From positions 1-47,453 of the forward strand of contig JAAUOM010000024.1 in assembly GCA_012034865.1 (NCBI GenBank): a stretch of DNA of 47,453 nucleotides, read 5' to 3'. Below are positions 45,114 through 47,453 of this stretch, piece by piece. Positions within the stretch are counted from its first letter, which is position 1; each line of letters begins with the position of its first letter. The notes under the pieces were generated by a model, which was not told the DNA's origin, did not search any database, and saw only the letters and a program-made list of their open reading frames with translations. A program made the position numbers and the translations under genes. This DNA is from Acaryochloris sp. CRU_2_0 (GTDB lineage Bacteria; Cyanobacteriota; Cyanobacteriia; Thermosynechococcales; Thermosynechococcaceae).

Positions 45114-47453
45114 TGAAACGGCAGCCATATCATCAATGGGTTCGGGTGAGCCTCCTGGGAGCCATGGTCAGCACCAGTATGGCACTGGCACCAACGGTTG
45201 CCAATGCCCAGTCTCTGGTTGAGCAACAAACGGAGATGACTCAGACCACTCAAACGCCTGCTTTAGGCTCTACGATGGCCACAACACCTAGTAACGTTGA
45301 CCCGGTGCAACCCGCAGATTCCACCCAAGGTTTAACAGTGGTGCAGGAAGCAACGCCAACTCTACCCAAGCCTGGGGTTCAAGCCGTTCAGTTACAAGAA
45401 GCGGCTCAACACCCCTCCTCGGTACTTCCCGCTGAACCGCAATTGACTCAAGCGGAGGTGAAGACCCAAGATGAAGCGGCAACGCCTCAACCGACCAAAG
45501 CAACTGTCCAAACAAAAGAGGAAATAGCAACACCTCAACCCGCCAAAACCAACGTTAAGACGACGCAAGATCAGACGGTAACGCCTGAACCGACTGCGAC
45601 TGAAATGCCAGCCACTCCCACTCCCTCTGGCATCTCGATTTTGACCCCAAGCCAGGGCAGTGTGATTAACAAGCCTGCTACAACGGTCATTATTGAATTT
45701 AGCCTTGATCAACAGGTGGAACTGCGCGTCAATGATCGAGTCATTGATAAAGCCCAAATTGGTCGGACAGAAAGGAACTCCGCGACGAAACGGGTTCGTC
45801 AAATCTGGTATGGCGTCATTCTAGAATCAGGAACCAATCGGATTAGTGTTCAGGAAGTAGGGAAAGCTCAACCTGCCACAACGATCCAGGTTGAAGTTCC
45901 TGGACAACCCACTCGCCTCAAAGTTCGCACAGCGGAAAGCATGATTCCAGCCGATGGCCGCTCTACTGCTCAGGTGTCGGGTCAACTCTTGGATGAACAA
46001 GGGAATCAGTCTAACTGGGATGCAGTTGTCACCTTAGAGGCAACGGAAGGAAAATTTGTGGGTACTGACCAAAAACCGGATATTCCTGGGTTTCAGGTGG
46101 AAGCGATTGATGGTCAATTTCAAGCCAGCTTGCAATCTGGTATCCAAGCGGGCTTAGTCAGGATTCGAGCGAGTTCTGGAGAATTAGAAGGGTTTCATCA
46201 GTTTCAGTTTGCCACCCCCGTCCGACCCTCTCCGTTGCTAACCGGGGTTGTCGATGTGCGTGTGGGTCGCCGAGGCACCAATTTTACGATAGCTTCCGGG
46301 AGTTTTTGCCTATAGATGGCAAGAACGGTTATGAGATTGATGCTCGCGCTCAGGCCTTTGGCATTACTTCCATTGGAGATTGGCTGTTAACGGGAGCCTT
46401 TAATAGTGCCCGCCCCTTAAATGAAAACTGTAATGGGGAAACCAGTCTTTTTAAAGCCTCTGGTTCAGACTGTGACTATAATAATTACCCCACCTACGGG
46501 GACAACTCCACCACTGATGTCACGGCTCCTTCGACGGATAATTTGTTTGTTCGCTTAGAGCGTACTTCACCTGTCCCCGGTGCTGGCAGCGACTATTTCA
46601 TGTGGGGGGATTACCACACTGATGAATTGTCTCGACCTTCCCAGTTATTTACAGCCACCAGCCGTTCTCTCCATGGCTTTAAAGGGAATTACAACTTGGG
46701 TAATTTACAACTGACAGCTGTCTACGGTAACAATACAGAGGGGTTTCAACGCGATACCCTGGTTCCCGATGGTACCAGTGGTTTCTATTTCTTATCTCGT
46801 CGGTCTTTGGTGTCTGGCAGTGAACAAGTCTTCCTAGAATTAGAAGAGTTGAATCGTCCCGGTACGGTTTGGAAGCGAGAACGTCTCAATCAGGGAGTCG
46901 ACTATCAGATTGACTATGATCGAGGTACCTTAAAGTTTCAGCGTCCTATTCTACGAACTGACCTCGATGATCAGGGTCGGATTTTAGTGCGTCGGATTGT
47001 TGCCACTTACCAATTTGAAGGTGAAAACGTCGACACCGATGTGATTGGGGGCCGTGTCCAATATACGTTCTCTCGCGATCTTGACCGTCAGAGTTGGATT
47101 GGAGCCACCTACTTGCGGGAAGATCGGGGTAGCCAAGGGTTTGAACTCTATGGTGCCGATGCGCTGGTATCCTTTGGTACCGATAGCCGTCTGGTTGCCG
47201 AATATGCCCACTCCAAGAATTCTCTAGATTTTGCTGAGGCAGTCAGTGGCAATGCCTATCGCGTGGAGTTGGAAGGTACACTGTTCAAAAAAATTCATGG
47301 CCGAGCTTATTGGAAAAGAGCCGATGTGGGTTTTTCTAATAATGCTACAACCAGCTTTGTGCCGGGGCAGACTCGCTATGGCGCTGAAGTGAAAGCAGAC
47401 ATTACCGATAAACTAAACTGAGAGCCAGCTATGATCATGAGGATAATTTTGGG
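45113..47453 (+). CDS. Outer-membrane barrel protein with Ig-like domains; frameshifted twice and cut by window end
   Basis: The ATG overlaps the previous stop and has AGGAG nine bases upstream. The signal peptide ends near TVANA. A Thr/Gln/Pro-rich region with repeated EVKTQDEAATPQPTKA-like units (residues 40-165) is followed by Ig/Big-like domains (about 170-390; VIIEFSLDQQVELRVNDRV, PADGRSTAQVSGQLLDEQGN). Adding one T to the T4 run at 46282-46285 continues the frame as NFYDSFREFLPIDGKNGYEI into a beta-strand-rich barrel (ITSIGDWLLTGAFNS, YNLGNLQLTAVYGNN, VQYTFSRDL). A second missing base, an A at 47415-47417, restores KLKLRASYDHEDNF up to the window edge. It is probably the membrane anchor or exporter of the surface proteins, by inference. 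Confidence 0.82.

Noticed and set aside
1..47453. CRISPR arrays, tRNA or rRNA genes
   Set aside because: No regularly spaced repeats and no tRNA- or rRNA-like sequence were recognised in the gaps. This was by eye only.

Overview
The window is chromosomal DNA from a cyanobacterium. It carries a CpcS/CpeS-type phycobilin lyase, NdhF1 and NdhD1 of the photosynthetic NDH-1 complex, a Z-ISO-like carotenoid isomerase, a 4-Cys Ser/Thr kinase and many GCGATCGC (HIP1) octamers. The gene set would suit Acaryochloris or a relative. That is an impression from memory, not a demonstrated assignment.

Layout. 1-3.2 kb: alcohol dehydrogenase, then der and a cpcS-like lyase on the minus strand. 3.6-8.3 kb: an iron-uptake-like cassette (AMIN-TonB receptor, PepSY-type membrane protein, short secreted TolC-like protein). 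8.5-10.8 kb: a stand-alone FdhF/YdeP-type molybdopterin oxidoreductase. 10.8-18.4 kb: kinase-TPR protein, hpnA-like epimerase, a broken SGNH-hydrolase remnant, gloB, mraY, a DUF3134-like small protein and a Uup-like ABC-F protein. 18.7-28 kb: a two-domain pectate-lyase-fold lipoprotein, a PaaK-like adenylating enzyme, an M23 peptidase, birA, pgeF, anmK and an atypical SDR. Several of these (der, mraY, M23, pgeF, anmK) are envelope or housekeeping genes typical of a core chromosome. 28.4-29.6 kb: a 57-residue secreted Cys peptide and an unrecognised 245-residue protein. 30-39 kb: recG, a YaaW-like protein, the Z-ISO-like protein, a thioredoxin-like protein, ndhF1 and ndhD1.

39-47.45 kb is the most accessory-looking part. 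A 1.2-kb intergenic region, partly AT-rich and holding a 43-bp tandem repeat, precedes four same-strand genes for exported proteins. Three are DUF11/TIGR01451-like or SdrD_B-like secreted proteins. The fourth is an outer-membrane beta-barrel protein with Ig-like modules that runs off the window end. Genes 3 and 4 overlap (TAATG). I read them as one undescribed cell-surface system.

A cross-cutting observation is that recG, ndhF1 and the barrel gene (twice) are each interrupted by a one-base length change in a short homopolymer, with both flanking frames fully conserved. This looks more like homopolymer sequencing error than gene decay, so these genes should be treated as probably intact in the organism. 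The SGNH remnant near 13.5-14.1 kb also shows at least two shifts but looks truncated as well.
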